Assembly (NCBI GenBank): GCA_947311845.1
Contig: CAMZMU010000063.1
Span: 121,813,964 to 121,877,963, forward strand
DNA from: Poa pratensis
Taxonomy: Eukaryota; Streptophyta; Magnoliopsida; Poales; Poaceae
Direction: 5' to 3'
Length of the DNA: 64,000 bases
Shown here: positions 10,259 through 21,600 of the stretch, in pieces
How the letters are laid out: each line of letters starts with the position of its first letter
Numbering within the stretch: the first letter of the stretch is position 1
The notes under the pieces: generated by a model
The model's input: only the letters and a program-made list of their open reading frames with translations
Databases searched by the model: none
Told to the model about the DNA's origin: nothing
Program-made: the position numbers and the translations under genes

Positions 10259-12001
10259 GTGCTTCGGCGATTCCGACCTGGTGGTGCAACAATCTTCTGG
10301 AACTTGGGATGCTCTGGATGCCAACATGGCGTTATATCGGTTCCATGTGCAAAAGATATCCGGGTTCTTTGAAGGGTGTGAATACAGGCATATACCTCGG
10401 ACAGAAAATAATGCTGCCGACGTGTTGTCAAAGCTCGGTTCATCTAAAGAGGCAGTACCACCTGGAGTAGCCCTGAATCACTTGAGAACTCCTTCAATCA
10501 AACCTTCTCCTGAATCCGAATCTATTTTCATCCCGGCGGAGCAAGAGCCCGGACCTGTTCCAATGGAGGTAGACGTCGGATGCGTTTGGTCGGACCCGGG
10601 GACTGCGTGGCAGAGCTCGGGGACTGCGCACCGAACCTCGGGGACTGCTCATCAAGACTCGGGGACTGGTCGCAGGATGGTGGAGGAAATAATGGAGGAG
10701 ATTATGGTGGCCGAACCAATGGAGGTGGACGAGAATTTTTTCCTTTGCACCCAGTGCCGGAGTGGGCGGAGCAAATCATGAAGTTCATAACGGAGGGAAG
10801 CTTGCCAAGTGACACAACCGAGGCTAGGAGAATCCAAAGGAGGGCAAAGGCGTACACCATCATCAACAAGGAGCTCTATAAAAGAAGCGTAACCGAGGTG
10901 TTGCAACGGTGTGTCGAGCCAGCTGAAGGCAAGGAGATGCTTTTGGAGATCCACCAAGGAGAGTGTGGTCATCATTGCAGCACAAGAGCTCTGGTGGCCA
11001 AGGTGTTCAGGCATGGGTTCTATTGGCCCACTGCTCTTGCTGATGCAGAGGCCATAGTCCGGAGATGTGAAGGATGCCAAAGGTTTGCCAAGCAAACGCA
11101 TATGCCAGCCTCGGCGCTCAAAACAATTCCTATCACTTGGCCGTTTGCGGTATGGTGTTTGGATATGGTGGGAGAGTTCAAACCAGCCCGAGGTAACATG
11201 ACGCACATACTGGTGATGGTGGACAAGTTCACCAAGTGGATCGAGGTGAAACCAATCCGGAAGTTGGATGGTCATTCAGCAGTGACTTTTTTGAAGGAGA
11301 TCATTCTGCGATATGGGTACCCCCATAGCATTATCTCGGACAACGGCACGAACTTTGCTGTTGGAGAATTTGCTCGGTTTTGCATGAACAAGGGAATCCG
11401 GCTGGACATAGCCTCGGTGGCACACCCGGAGTCTAATGGACAAGTGGAAAGATCAAATGCTCTAGTGTTGGCCGGCATCAAGGCTCGGCTCATTGAACCA
11501 CTGCTGAAAACGCCGGGGTGTTGGATAGATGAGATACCAGCAGTACTGTGGGGTCTAAGGACCACGCCAAATCGATCAACTGGCTATACGCCATTTTTTA
11601 TGGTCTATGGGGCAGAAGCTATGCTACCCACTGACATCGAATATGATGCGCCCAGAGTGGCAATGTACACTGAAGCCGAGGCAAAAGAGGCTCGGGAGGA
11701 TGCAGTAGATCTGCTTGAGGAAGCTAGAGAATTGGCCTCATCTCGGTCAGCAATATACCAACAAGGTCTCCGACGTTATCATAGCCGGAGTATCAACCCT
11801 CGTGTGTTTCACGAGGGAGATTTGGTGCTGAGGCTGGTGCAGCGCAAGAAAGGTCGGCACAAGTTGTCACCTCCATGGGAGGGACCGTTCATTGTGAGCC
11901 GAGCTCTGCTCAATGATTCGTACTATCTAATAGATGCGCAGGAACCAAGGAAGATGGGCTGGACAACCCCGGATCAGAGGTCAGGCGACCATGGAATATA
12001 G
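10218..12001 (+). pseudogene. Second RNase H end, linker and integrase of the Tat element
   Basis: The 10218-10781 frame completes the archaeal-type RNase H (DSDLVVQQ, RTENNAADVLSKL) and a linker with repeated SGTA. The 10580-12001 frame carries integrase: an HHCC zinc-binding region (GHHCSTRAL..RCEGCQRF, about 10960-11090), then the DDE core with Asp in CLDMVGEF (about 11160), Asp in DNGTNF (11339) and Glu in GQVERSN, the last two 35 residues apart as in functional enzymes. A GPFIV segment closes it and no chromodomain follows. The integrase alone looks catalytically intact, but the upstream polyprotein is broken. Confidence 0.88.
10596..10667 (+). repeat. Four copies of CTCGGGGACT at about 21-bp spacing
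   Basis: The decamer (first copy CCCGGGGACT) begins at about 10595, 10616, 10637 and 10658 within the linker between the second RNase H and integrase. In the coding frame it gives repeated SGTA; in another frame, repeated GDC. The same core is the polypurine tract at the 3' LTR. Confidence 0.85.
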
Positions 12002-12594
12002 CTCTACTCCGACCTTTCTACTCATGAAGGGCGCAATGTATGTACCTCGGTTAATCCTTAATGAAATGTCGGCACTCCGAGGTTGAAGCTCGGGGACTGC
12101 CTCGCTCTTGTGCTTGTGTTTTATTTCTGTTTGTCAATTTCGTTCATATGCCGAACTATTTTGAACCTCGTCTCAAACTTCAAGTAATGTATGCTGTGTA
12201 ACTAATCTTGTGACTCGACTGACGAACGCCGAAATGGTAGTCAAGAGCAAAGATGAAAAAACGTGGGAAACATGAAAATGGACTCGGGGACTCGGTCCAA
12301 AAATATAGTTCGGCATGTGTCGTTTACTAACCCCTGTCTTTACCTTTCGTTTATGTCGGATGATTTTGAAACACACCTCGACATTTGCTAAGTACTGTAT
12401 GCTATAAACAACAATCTTGTGACTCGACTGTCGAACGCCAAAATGGTAGACAAGAGCAAAGAATGCCAAGTATAGTAAACACGAAAGTGAACTCGGGGAC
12501 TCGTTCCAAAAGGGTTCGGCATAAATTCTTAGAAAAGCATGGTTCGGATAGCAAGATAATAGTACTGGTAGCAAGGCAAACTACTTAAGGTCTA
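12002..12594 (+). repeat. Non-coding spacer with two copies of a ~205-bp repeat
   Basis: Two diverged direct copies start at about 12186 and 12396, each beginning TGTATGCT, passing TCTTGTGACTCGACTG and AATGGTAG, and containing CTCGGGGACTCG (12283 and 12492). A further CTCGGGGACT lies at 12089. No ORF of note. The spacer separates integrase from the antisense region. Confidence 0.75.
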
Positions 12595-15500
12595 TTACAT
12601 CTGCACCCGGCATACCGGGGATTTAATGTTTTTTGAGACAAGTTCAGGCCTCGGAACCAGAGACCTCGGTCGCCGAAGTTGTGGTAGCGGGACCTCGGAA
12701 GCAGGAGCCTCGGGCGCAGGAACAACCTCGGGCGCAGGAACACCTCGGTCGCGGAAGCAACCTCGGTTGTTGGAGTGGATGCCGGGGTGTCCGTCACGTC
12801 GGGGGAGATCACCTCGGTGGCTACGGCTTTGCCGGACTTGCCCTTGGGTTCGGAGGTTCGTCGAAGCTGAAGTCATCATCAGAGCCTTCAGCCACCTCGG
12901 TTGTTTTGCCGGCCTTGCCCTTGGAGCTCTCAGGCTCGTCAAAGTCAATTTCCTCGCCGTCAGAACTTCTTCACCGGACTCTGCTTCCTCGTCCGAGCTC
13001 TCTTCATCCTCAGAATAGAGGCGCCCGTCATCAAAGGTCCGGGTGTTTGCATAACTAGCAAAGAGGTCGGCTGCTGCTTGGCGTTTCGCAATGCCATCAG
13101 GGTGGAGTTCCAAGGAGAGCCCCTGCGCAGGGAGGTAACCGTGTGGATCTCAACATTCATACCAGACAGCACGAACACCAGGGCCTTGTCCGCTCCAGCC
13201 CGAGCTGATGAGCATCTCCACTCCCGAAGTCTAGCCTCGGCTCCTTTCAGCTTCGTGGCGAGCTCGTCGATGCAAGTGGGAGTCTTGACCTTGGGCCAGA
13301 GGGCACGGTGGACCTCGATGGCAGCATCAACCAGCTTGGTTCCAATGGCCCTGAGCGGCCTGATCCGAGCATTAAGGGCAACAAGGTGGTCCTGGATATC
13401 CCAGCTTTCGCTGAGGGTTTCTGTCTCAGCCCTCTTTGCCCGAGCTGCTTGAACTTCGCGGATAGCCTTGTCCTTGGAGTGCTCAAAGTTCTCTGAAGAA
13501 GACAAAAAGGCTGTCGCTGAAATAAGGCATACGGTGGCACGGGGTGTAGGTCGGCAGAAAATAAGGAAAAGGGGAAAAGAAACTTACTGTCCATTTGGTG
13601 ATTAATCCGAGCGAGCTCGGACAACCAGCTTTTCGATATAGCTCGGAGGGCGATAAGTTCGGCTTCGGCCGAGGTGGCGCGGCTCTCCAGGGTCTTGGCA
13701 AGCTCTTGCTGCTGTTCGGCGGCCTGGTCTTTGACCTTCATAGCGTCCTCCACAGCAGTTTTGGCTTCATTAGCCCGGTTCAGCTCTTGTTGCAGCCGAG
13801 CTATTTCATCTTCGGCTGTCTTCAACTTGGAGGCGTAATCTTTGTCGCTCTGCTCCTTTGCGGATAGAAGAGTCCGGTGAGACTTCTTCAGTCTGTTGTG
13901 ATCCAGCAGGAGGTTCTTGAAGATCTTTGTCCGAGCATTGTTGCACTCCTGAAAAAATAGAGAGATCAGTTCGAAGAAATCCGAGGTCTTTTTAGCACCC
14001 GAGGCCCAATTGAGTCCCGGGGACTTGGCATTGGCCTCGGGGACTCAGCATGGGAGAAATGACAAGTTTTTGAGATTCAAGCCGAGCAATTTTAACTCGG
14101 TGGAGTGTCAATTGCTCAACCCGAATCTCGGGGACTGGGAATAGTGTATGTTTGTCATTTGGTTTCAAAGGAAGAAAGAGAGTTGCGTAAAGAAACTTAC
14201 CGAGGCCTTCTTGCTGCAATCAAGGACCGCAGTCTGCATGTTGTAGATGGACTGGAGCACGGCGCTAGGTCCAACTGGATGCTCAGAGCTCGGGTTAGAG
14301 GAGACCTCGGCAGCGTCAGCCGAGTTCCAGTCCATGTCATAGTGCTTCTCCGAGCCTAAGCTGTTCCCGCTCTTGGTCCGGAGTTGCCCGACCTCCCAGC
14401 TGCTGATGTTCGGCTGGATGGTAGCAGCAAAAGAGCTCGGGAGGTGGCGACCTGAGAGCTCGAGGGCGCGGTCTTGGTCAAGGTGGACTTCGGCGCGGGA
14501 ACATGCGGCACTAGTTGGGTGCTCGCAGCCTTGGGGCCCGGTGGCGGTGGCGGCATTGGAGTTTGCTGTGGCTGTTTGGGGGGCTCAACAACTGGAGCTG
14601 AATCTTTCTTCTGCTTCTTCTGCTTCTTCTGCTGCTGTTGCTGCTGGTTGCGCGCAGCTTGAGACTTGGGGGAGAGCCGAGGCTCCTGCACGGTCTTAGC
14701 CGGAGTCTTGGCGCGATCTGTCTCCGCATCCTTCTGAGGAGGCGGAGGAGTCTGATCTCGGCGGGGAGCAGAGTGCCCCAGGCCGGAGTCAGAGCTCGGC
14801 GGTGGAAGTTCGGCGGAGGAGACACGCACCGGGGAGGAGATGGTCTTCTCCGGGCTGCTGAGGTCAATGGACCGTTCTGGAGGAGAGGCTCTGGCGGGGC
14901 TGCCGAGGTTAACCTCGACCTCGGTTGTCTGAGCTTCAACCACTGGAGGCAGTGGTGAATGTATCGAGCTATGGCTCTGTTTGATCTGCCGAGCCGGGCT
15001 AGACGAAAAAGAAAAGATTAAGTTAGAGTATAAAAACTTAACCTCGGAACAGCGTGAAAGGTAAAAAGGAGCAAGGTGACTTACGCATCTTCTCCACGGG
15101 GCCTCGCTTCTTGTGCCTCGCCGAGGTCTTCTTGGCACGCTTGGCTTTGGGCGCCGCAGTCTCCGAGGTCTTGGAAGCCTCGGCATCCGAGGTACCGGGT
15201 CCTGAGCGCTTCCGGGAAGCTGCAGACGCTGGATGAAAGTTCTTATATGTTGGAGGAGCATATGAAATGGGAATAACGTTGACAGGTTCCAGAATTTGGC
15301 AATCGTCATCGTCATCATCGGGCCAATCCTGGATAGACGATCGAACTGGTGGGCGGTGCGAGGTGAAACCACGAGTCTTACCCGAGGTGGCCTTGGGAAT
15401 GGGGAGGTGATCCTCATTGTCCGGATCTTCAACCTCGGCGGCGGCCGGGATAGGCAGGTCGGGAGTCCACTCCTTAGAAGAAAGGGGGCCATCCTCGATT

Positions 15501-16617
15501 TCCTGTCGAGTGAACTTCTGCAGAGGTGGCAAGGTAAAACCGAGTTAGCACAAGATCAATACAAGGTCGGGGTGAAAATGAAACCGAGGAATATTTACGT
15601 CGGGTAAAGTACACTTACTTGAGCTGGAAGGTGATCTCGGTCATAGGGCTTGACACCCCATTTCCACTTGTCGGGCATGGTGGTCTTGGCGATGGCCGGA
15701 TGCGCCTCTTCACCTCGGAGTCATCAAGTTCAAAGGTGCTGTGCCGAGTGGGGTCGTAGCGGCCACTCATATGGCAGATCTTATGGGCCCGCGCTTGTAA
15801 AGGGCTAACTCGGCGGGTGATCATGGTGCGCAAGATGTCATCTGCCCCCAGCTTTTCTCCTGGAGGGACATCATGGTTTGGTGGATCAGAAGAACCTCGG
15901 GAGCGTCGGGTGCAGGCTCATAATCCCAGTTGAGTTGGGCAGCGGGGGTTCCAATGGTGAACTCCGGCAAATTGATGAGATCTTCGGTGCCCGGGTTCTT
16001 CACATAAAGAAGGAGCGTTGCCATTTGCGGCAGGAGTCCAGGCCCTGATCCGAGGAAACTCAGAAAGGCGCCGAGGTGAAATCGAGGCCGCCCCGCAAGC
16101 GGTCATCTCCTTGTCCACGACCTTCTTGTTCGGGACACTTTGCTTCTTCAGCTGGAAGTACTTGGCCCAGGACTCGATGCTTGGCCATAATCCGAGGTAA
16201 CCCTCGGAAAAGGTCGCGTAGGCCGAAAGTTGGAGGATGGCGTTGGCGGGCAGGTGGTGTGGTTGTAGCCCAAATTTGTCCAAGAAATCCCGGAAGAATT
16301 TCCCGGCCGGGAGCCCGAAACCACGTTCGAAGTGATCCAGGAAGACGACCCGCTCCCCGGATTCCACCTCGGGTTCGATATCTCTTTCTTCGGAACCGGC
16401 AGATGAGTTTAGCCGGGATCCGCCGTGAATCTCGGAGCCATTTGATGTCGACCTCCGTGACATCGGATCCCTCCCAGCTACCTCGTTCTCCAGGTGCTCC
16501 TTCCTCGGCGGGATCCGAGGCAGAAGACATGTTGACGCTTTCCTGCAGAAGAGGAGGTTCAACCGGGGTAAGTACCTCGGACAGTTCAGGATAGCCGGGG
16601 TAAATACCTCGGATCAT
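12595..16617 (-). pseudogene. Antisense gene of the Tat element (putative gypsy-type transposon domain)
   Basis: The minus strand carries a chain of open segments from about 16617 down to 12595, split by frame changes and probable introns. The first part (about 16350-16130) reads VFLDHFERGFGLPAGKFFRD, then LPANAILQLSAY and GLWPSIESWAKYF. This is the signature of the family annotated as putative gypsy-type transposon (PF04195). Middle segments are acidic and proline-rich with a glutamine/lysine run (about 14580-14650). The last segments (13825-12960) are long coiled coils (KTAEDEIARLQQELNRA). Such antisense ORFs are known in Grande/Retand-like elements. Their function is unknown. The exon structure is not determinable here. 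Confidence 0.75.
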
Positions 16618-17658
16618 TCGAGACAGCCGAGCTAAAGGATTTAGGCGGGAAACATGTTTCTACCATGCGAGATACTAGCAAAGATCTACCGGTGAGCTAA
16701 AAAGGGAAATAAATTCGAGTTCATCAGGGGCAAACCTAAAAGGACAGTGCTACGGGTGCGTCTGATACAAGTCTAGATGAGATCTAAAATGGCTAAAAGA
16801 GTGCAAAGGTAGAGCATCGGGTTCCTCAAGTTCATCAGATTCATCAAGATCCTCGAGTTCATCGAAGGATGAACATGTTCATGACAATGGCAATGGAGGG
16901 GAAGCGAAGAACTCACCGGTGAGGTACTCGAAGATCGAGGTTGGATGGCGAGTCGAGGGTGGCGAAGGATCGACGGCGGAGTGGCGGCGCAAGGCGCGGT
17001 GCGCGTTTCCGGCGAGAATCTTCGAGACGGCGAGGTCGCAGCGGCGAGTGCTCGACGGCGGCGATGGAGGCAGAAGGCACGGAGCAGTGGGCGAGTGGGG
17101 GGAAGAAGAAGAAACTCCCCTGGGCCCCTATTTATAACCGCGTGTGGTTAACTGCGCACTACCGCGCGGTTACCGGGGAGGCGTGGGATCGTGTGTGGGC
17201 GGAGCAGCGGTTGCGCGGTTGGTGGCCGCACGATCGGCCACATCGTGGGCCGCAGATGGCAACCGCCAGCCTCGGATTTCCTGTGCTGGTCAGCGCGAGA
17301 ATCGAGGAGTCGTGGGCGGTCAAGTTGGTCTCGCACTTGAGTGCGCAGGTGCGCTGTTTGGTGGGTCCGGCTGACGAGGGCGGCGTGTGGTCAGGACCTG
17401 TCTTTCAGAGGTCCGGGTTTCGAGGTCCGGGCAGAGATTCTTCGCCACGTGCCTCGGAAGATCTTGGGGCAAGATTGTGCTGAGTCAAACAGCTCGGAAA
17501 GTTCAGATTGCAGATCAACCTCGGATTAAATTATGGTCTGTGGGAAGTACCTCGGCGGAGCTATTTTAAGGTCGGTTTTAGAGGTGGTGCCTTGCTTATT
17601 TTGAACCTGCTACGGCCCTCCATCCGAGGTCTAGGACCGCACCAGCTTCGGGGACTAA
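16618..17658 (+). other. 3' non-coding region of the Tat element with polypurine tract
   Basis: GC-rich from about 16900 to 17500. Because the antisense gene starts at about 16617, this stretch may be its promoter and 5' leader on the minus strand. At 17646-17658 the sequence CTTCGGGGACTAA directly precedes the 3' LTR and is the presumptive plus-strand primer (PPT). The plus-strand ORFs at 16919-17483 look like composition artefacts. Confidence 0.65.
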
Positions 17659-18754
17659 TGTCGGGGGGCTACCCCGGGTAGGGTCAAGGCTTGGCATAAG
17701 AAGAGTTTAAGGATATGCCGAGGTACGGAAAGGGCCGACCTATCTTGGCCCGGAGGGGTCTGAGGTATCCCGTTGGCCTGGACCGAGGTTCACTGTCCGA
17801 GCTATGTTCAGCCGACCTAACTACCTCGGTGGTATGGTTTATATGGTGAGTGCAGGAGAAGCTACTTGAAGGAAGTAATGTCCGAGGTGGTCGGATCTTA
17901 AGTACAAGACCCGAGGTAAGGAGCGGGAGCAAGACCCGGGCTAACCAAGGCAGGAGGCTGTAGGTCGGGCAGGAGTCAATGCTCCTGTCACTTCCAGCCT
18001 GGTACAAGAGCGCCTGACGCGGGAGCGTCTGTCACGAGCCTGGCAGAGGCGTGCCCCGGGTTCGGCGGGGCTGCACGTCTCTGACCGCTGACCACGCGAG
18101 ATCCGGGGAAAAGGCTACGAGGTAGCACGGCGTGGCTATGTCCTGTCTCTGTCAGAGGAGACATGCTAGCTCTGCCGTTTTGCAGCAGGGGATGGGCAGG
18201 CCATGTCTTGTCCCTGACAGAAGTACGATGATGACCAGGGCAGAGGCATGGCTACAGTGTTCAGCGAGGGGCACAACGGTAACTCGGCTGGCCTATATAG
18301 TGGGCTTCACCCCCCTCCTGCTTGAGGGATCGATCGACAGAGGAAGAGAGAGAAAAAGGAAAGAGAGAAAGGAACCTCGGAACCACCGGAGACACCTCGG
18401 ATTTAGCTCGGAGTTCCTTCTTCCTCCCGTGTAGCTCCATCTTTTACCTCAAGTTCTCACCATTGTATCATCATACAGCTCGAGGAGCAGCTTGTACTTG
18501 TCACTTTGAGCTATACACTGAGTAGGATAGTGCTGCAGTAGGGGTGTTACCTCCACAAGAGGGCTCCGAAGCAGGGTACATCGTGGTGTGCTTTGTGTGC
18601 TTGGTTTCTTGGGTTCTCGTTCGTGTTCTTGCGGTTTCTTGCGTGTTCTTGCTTGTGCACTTCTTGAGTGCATAAACCCTCCCCGGATTCCCCAACGACC
18701 ATTCGGCCCCATCTTAGCCATACCTATGGCATCTGCCGTGATCCCACCACGACA
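17659..18754 (+). repeat. 3' LTR of the Tat element (1096 bp)
   Basis: Starts TGTCGGGGGGCTAC and ends CCACCACGACA, followed by the TSD CGGAG. It pairs with the 5' LTR at 4120-5205. Length differences come from scattered small indels, for example in C, G, A and T runs. Confidence 0.95.
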
Positions 18755-18759
18755 CGGAG

Positions 18760-18938
18760 GGAGTACCGTACATGGACAAAAGGCCCATCTCACGGCTAGG
18801 ACGTCAGGACACGCCTCCTTTAGTCTTGCTCCACAACGAATAGGGATGCCGTCAACAGTTTTATACTTCTCCGGTACAGTCTAGACACGCATGTAGTTTA
18901 AGAAAACATTTTAAACATTAATTTGATAAAAATATATA
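18760..18938 (+). other. MITE right tip and short spacer
   Basis: 18760-18763 (GGAG) with TA at 18764-18765 is the right tip of the Stowaway MITE that starts at 3870. The following 170 bp shows no gene or repeat that I recognise. Confidence 0.7.
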
Positions 18939-19215
18939 CTCCCTCTGTTACTGTTTAAGCTCTTTCCATACTTACATGTATATAGATACATTTTAGTGTG
19001 TATGTTCGCTCATTTTAGTCCGTAGCTAGACCATATTTGAAATAACTAAAAGATCTTACATCCACACACAAAATTTATATCATTAAAAATTCCTTTTAAA
19101 TATAAATACAATGGTATAATTTTCGTGGCATATAATTTATATTATGTTTACCAAATTTAGTGGTCAAAGTTTATCTTAAACCGCGGACATGTCCTGTAAA
19201 CTGTATCAGAGGGAG
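18939..19215. mobile_element. Stowaway MITE (277 bp)
   Basis: Ends are CTCCCTCTGTTACTGTTTA and, inverted, CTCCCTCTGATACAGTTTA, flanked by TA at 18937-18938 and 19216-19217. The interior is AT-rich with no ORF. Confidence 0.88.
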
Positions 19216-20368
19216 TATGTTTGCTGATCTCTATTATATTACTAGTTGAATGCCCGTGCGTTGCTACGGGTTTTCAAATTTGTTTCTTCAACACACTTGT
19301 AAATATAATGCATGTATAAATATTCACGTGTATGAAAAGATAGCTCTAAAAACCATTAAGATTACAATGTATATATTTTTTACATTGTTCCAATATGAAA
19401 TTTGGCAAAATCTCTATGAGCTTGAAGGCATTGGTGAGTCACTATTTCTTCTCTCGGTATCTCATTTTACCTGTAGAAAATAAATAAAATACAATATATA
19501 TAAATATTTCATAATTTAAAAATACAAAGTATGAGTATTTAAAGTATGTACATGCGAAATAACCGATCTATTTTAAAGAATTTAGAAGAGATGTGAGTGC
19601 ACGGGAAGGTCATACAACATTTCGTTGAAGAGATCATATGTCAGTAGAAAATATAGTACCCATAGCAGTCCAGTCCGCTGTTTTTGGGTTCGCACGCAAA
19701 CTTTTGGTTCTGCCGTTAAAAACCATGAAGATTACAGTCCGTAGTAGTACAAAAATGTTATTCTTTCATGTATATCCGCAAGTTTACAATGTGTTTTAAT
19801 ATGCATATGTTAAAAATTCTCAGCCTCAAGAGGAAGTGCTGCAGGATGATTAGTATTGAATGCAATCACTCAACACATGAAATAATACGGGCGAAACATA
19901 TTTGTGAAGCATACTCAAAAGCCCGATGGTCTACGCGAGAGGAATAGCTCACCCGCGGGTTGTGGTGTAGATGACATCGAACCGAGGCGAGGATAGTGTC
20001 TCCGGCTCCCTCTGATCTATCTTGATCTCTATCTGGTAGCGATGGAGGCGGCAATGAATGACGCAATCTCAAGCGATCCCGGCGGCGTTCGTCTCCGGTG
20101 AAGCCGCATCGGTTCTGGTAGCTCCTGTACACCGGATAATAAATTAGCTTCAAAACAACGGATAAGGAGAAAAGATTTAGCCTGAAAAGATTTAGCTTAG
20201 AAAGGCGATGGGATCACTTGTGGTGGTGACGATGACTTGATCAGTTCTCGCGACGATGACTTGATCACCTCCTATGCACCAAGTAATGATGCATAGTGTA
20301 CGGGCTGTTGCTCCCGGCCAGTTCGAATTGATCTAGAATTCGAGATTAAAAATGGACAGGAAGAGCAA

Positions 20369-20788
20369 GGGGAGACTTGTATAGGATCTGCTCTTAGGTG
20401 TAATCATAGGATCATGTCACAAAAATTATATTTACAAATTGTTAAAAAATCTGAAAAAATTACACAACATACCTGCGGGCTGTTTCTACAACATCAAAAA
20501 ATTACAGCTCAAAATTCGATCTATAGTTAGAGAAACAAAAAGGCTAAATTATACTGCGAACAGTGTCAACTTTGAGTGAATAGTGTTTCTCACTATTCAC
20601 ACCAAATTTTCAATTTTTTGCTTCTCTAAGTATAGGTCGAATTTGAAGCAACAAATTTTTGGTGTTGCATATATAACTATAGATGTGTGTTGTCAATTTT
20701 TTTGAGAATATTTGAATATGCTTTGTCCATTCAAAAAAATTGATCTCATAGATCCTATCTAAAGCTAGATCCTACCCAAGTTGCCCCC
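20369..20788. mobile_element. Foldback MITE, probably MULE-type (420 bp)
   Basis: Two imperfect inverted arms of roughly 195 bp (ends GGGGAGACTTGTATAGGATCT and, inverted, GGGGGCAACTTGGGTAGGATC) are joined by a short centre near 20580. The element is flanked by the 10-bp direct repeat GGAAGAGCAA (20359-20368 and 20789-20798). TSD length suggests the Mutator superfamily. Nested in the Helitron. Confidence 0.7.
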
Positions 20789-21125
20789 GGAAGAGCAAGG
20801 GGTCATCAAAGGGGAGAAAGGTACATTGTTTCTGAATTTTTAATATGGGTAGAGCACTTGTGTCTGATTTGATGAATTTGTGAATTGCAAATTTGATTAG
20901 GATCATACAATGTGTCTAGAAAGTTTTGATTTTTTTTGCATCATTTTTCTATATACTTACGTTTCGCCTGACCTAATTTTTTTCCGTCCTTCCCAACGGG
21001 TTGCACTGCACGCCGGACCTAACCCTACAACGATGCCGAAGCTGCCTCCCGAACCTCACCCAGTCTCACCCATCCCTGCGCAGACGAATGATGAAACTTT
21101 GCGTTTAATGTCCTTCCGTTCATTT

Positions 21126-21600
21126 GGCTCAATTAGCATTTAATGTCATTCCGATTTTTTAACGCCTCCCTTTAAAAACGCTTCTGCTGAGAAACTACAT
21201 GCGGCGGACTGTGTGCATGCAAACGGCTCAGAATGGTAATTATGGCTCAATTAGCATTTAATGTCATTCCGATTTTTTAACGCCTCCTTTTAATCACGCT
21301 TCTGCTGAGAAACTACATGCGGCCGGACTGTGTGCATGCAAACGGCTCAGAATGGTAATTATGGCTCAATTAGCATTTAATGTCATTCTGATTTTTTAAC
21401 GCCTCCATTTAATCACGCTTCTGCTGAGAAACTACATGCGGCCGGACTGTGTGCATGCAAACGGCTCAGAATGGTAATTATGGCTCAATTAGCATTTAAT
21501 GTCATTCCAATTTTTTAACGCCTCCCTTTAATCACGCTTCTGCTGAGAAACTACATGCGGCCGGACTGTGTGCATGCAAACGGCTCAGAATGGTAATTAT
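21126..21600. repeat. Four tandem copies of a 118-119-bp unit
   Basis: Units begin GGCTCAATTAGCATTTAATG at 21126, 21244, 21363 and 21482. Copies two to four are nearly identical and the first is slightly more diverged. The array ends where GGCCCGTAATTA begins (21601), about 150 bp from the Helitron 5' end. Confidence 0.92.

Larger units (their letters stand above)
4120..18754 (+). mobile_element. Tat-lineage Ty3/gypsy LTR retrotransposon (14.6 kb)
   Basis: A complete-length element with LTRs at 4120-5205 and 17659-18754, a 5-bp TSD CGGAG (4115-4119 and 18755-18759), a primer-binding site at 5208 and a polypurine tract just before the 3' LTR. Order on the plus strand: gag, protease, reverse transcriptase, RNase H, a second archaeal-type RNase H, integrase, then a long spacer with an antisense reading region. 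The dual RNase H, the lack of a chromodomain after integrase, and the antisense ORF place it in the Tat (Retand/Grande/RIRE2-like) lineage. The coding frame changes many times and a TAG separates protease from RT, so this copy is not autonomous as it stands. It sits inside a Stowaway MITE. Confidence 0.93.

Noticed and set aside
10596..10667. A CRISPR-like array
   Set aside because: Repeats of 10 bp at 21-bp spacing inside retrotransposon coding sequence of a plant genome do not fit a CRISPR array.
16919..17483. Three overlapping plus-strand ORFs as a gene
   Set aside because: All frames are open because of high GC; no family resemblance, and they sit in the 3' non-coding part of the Tat element.
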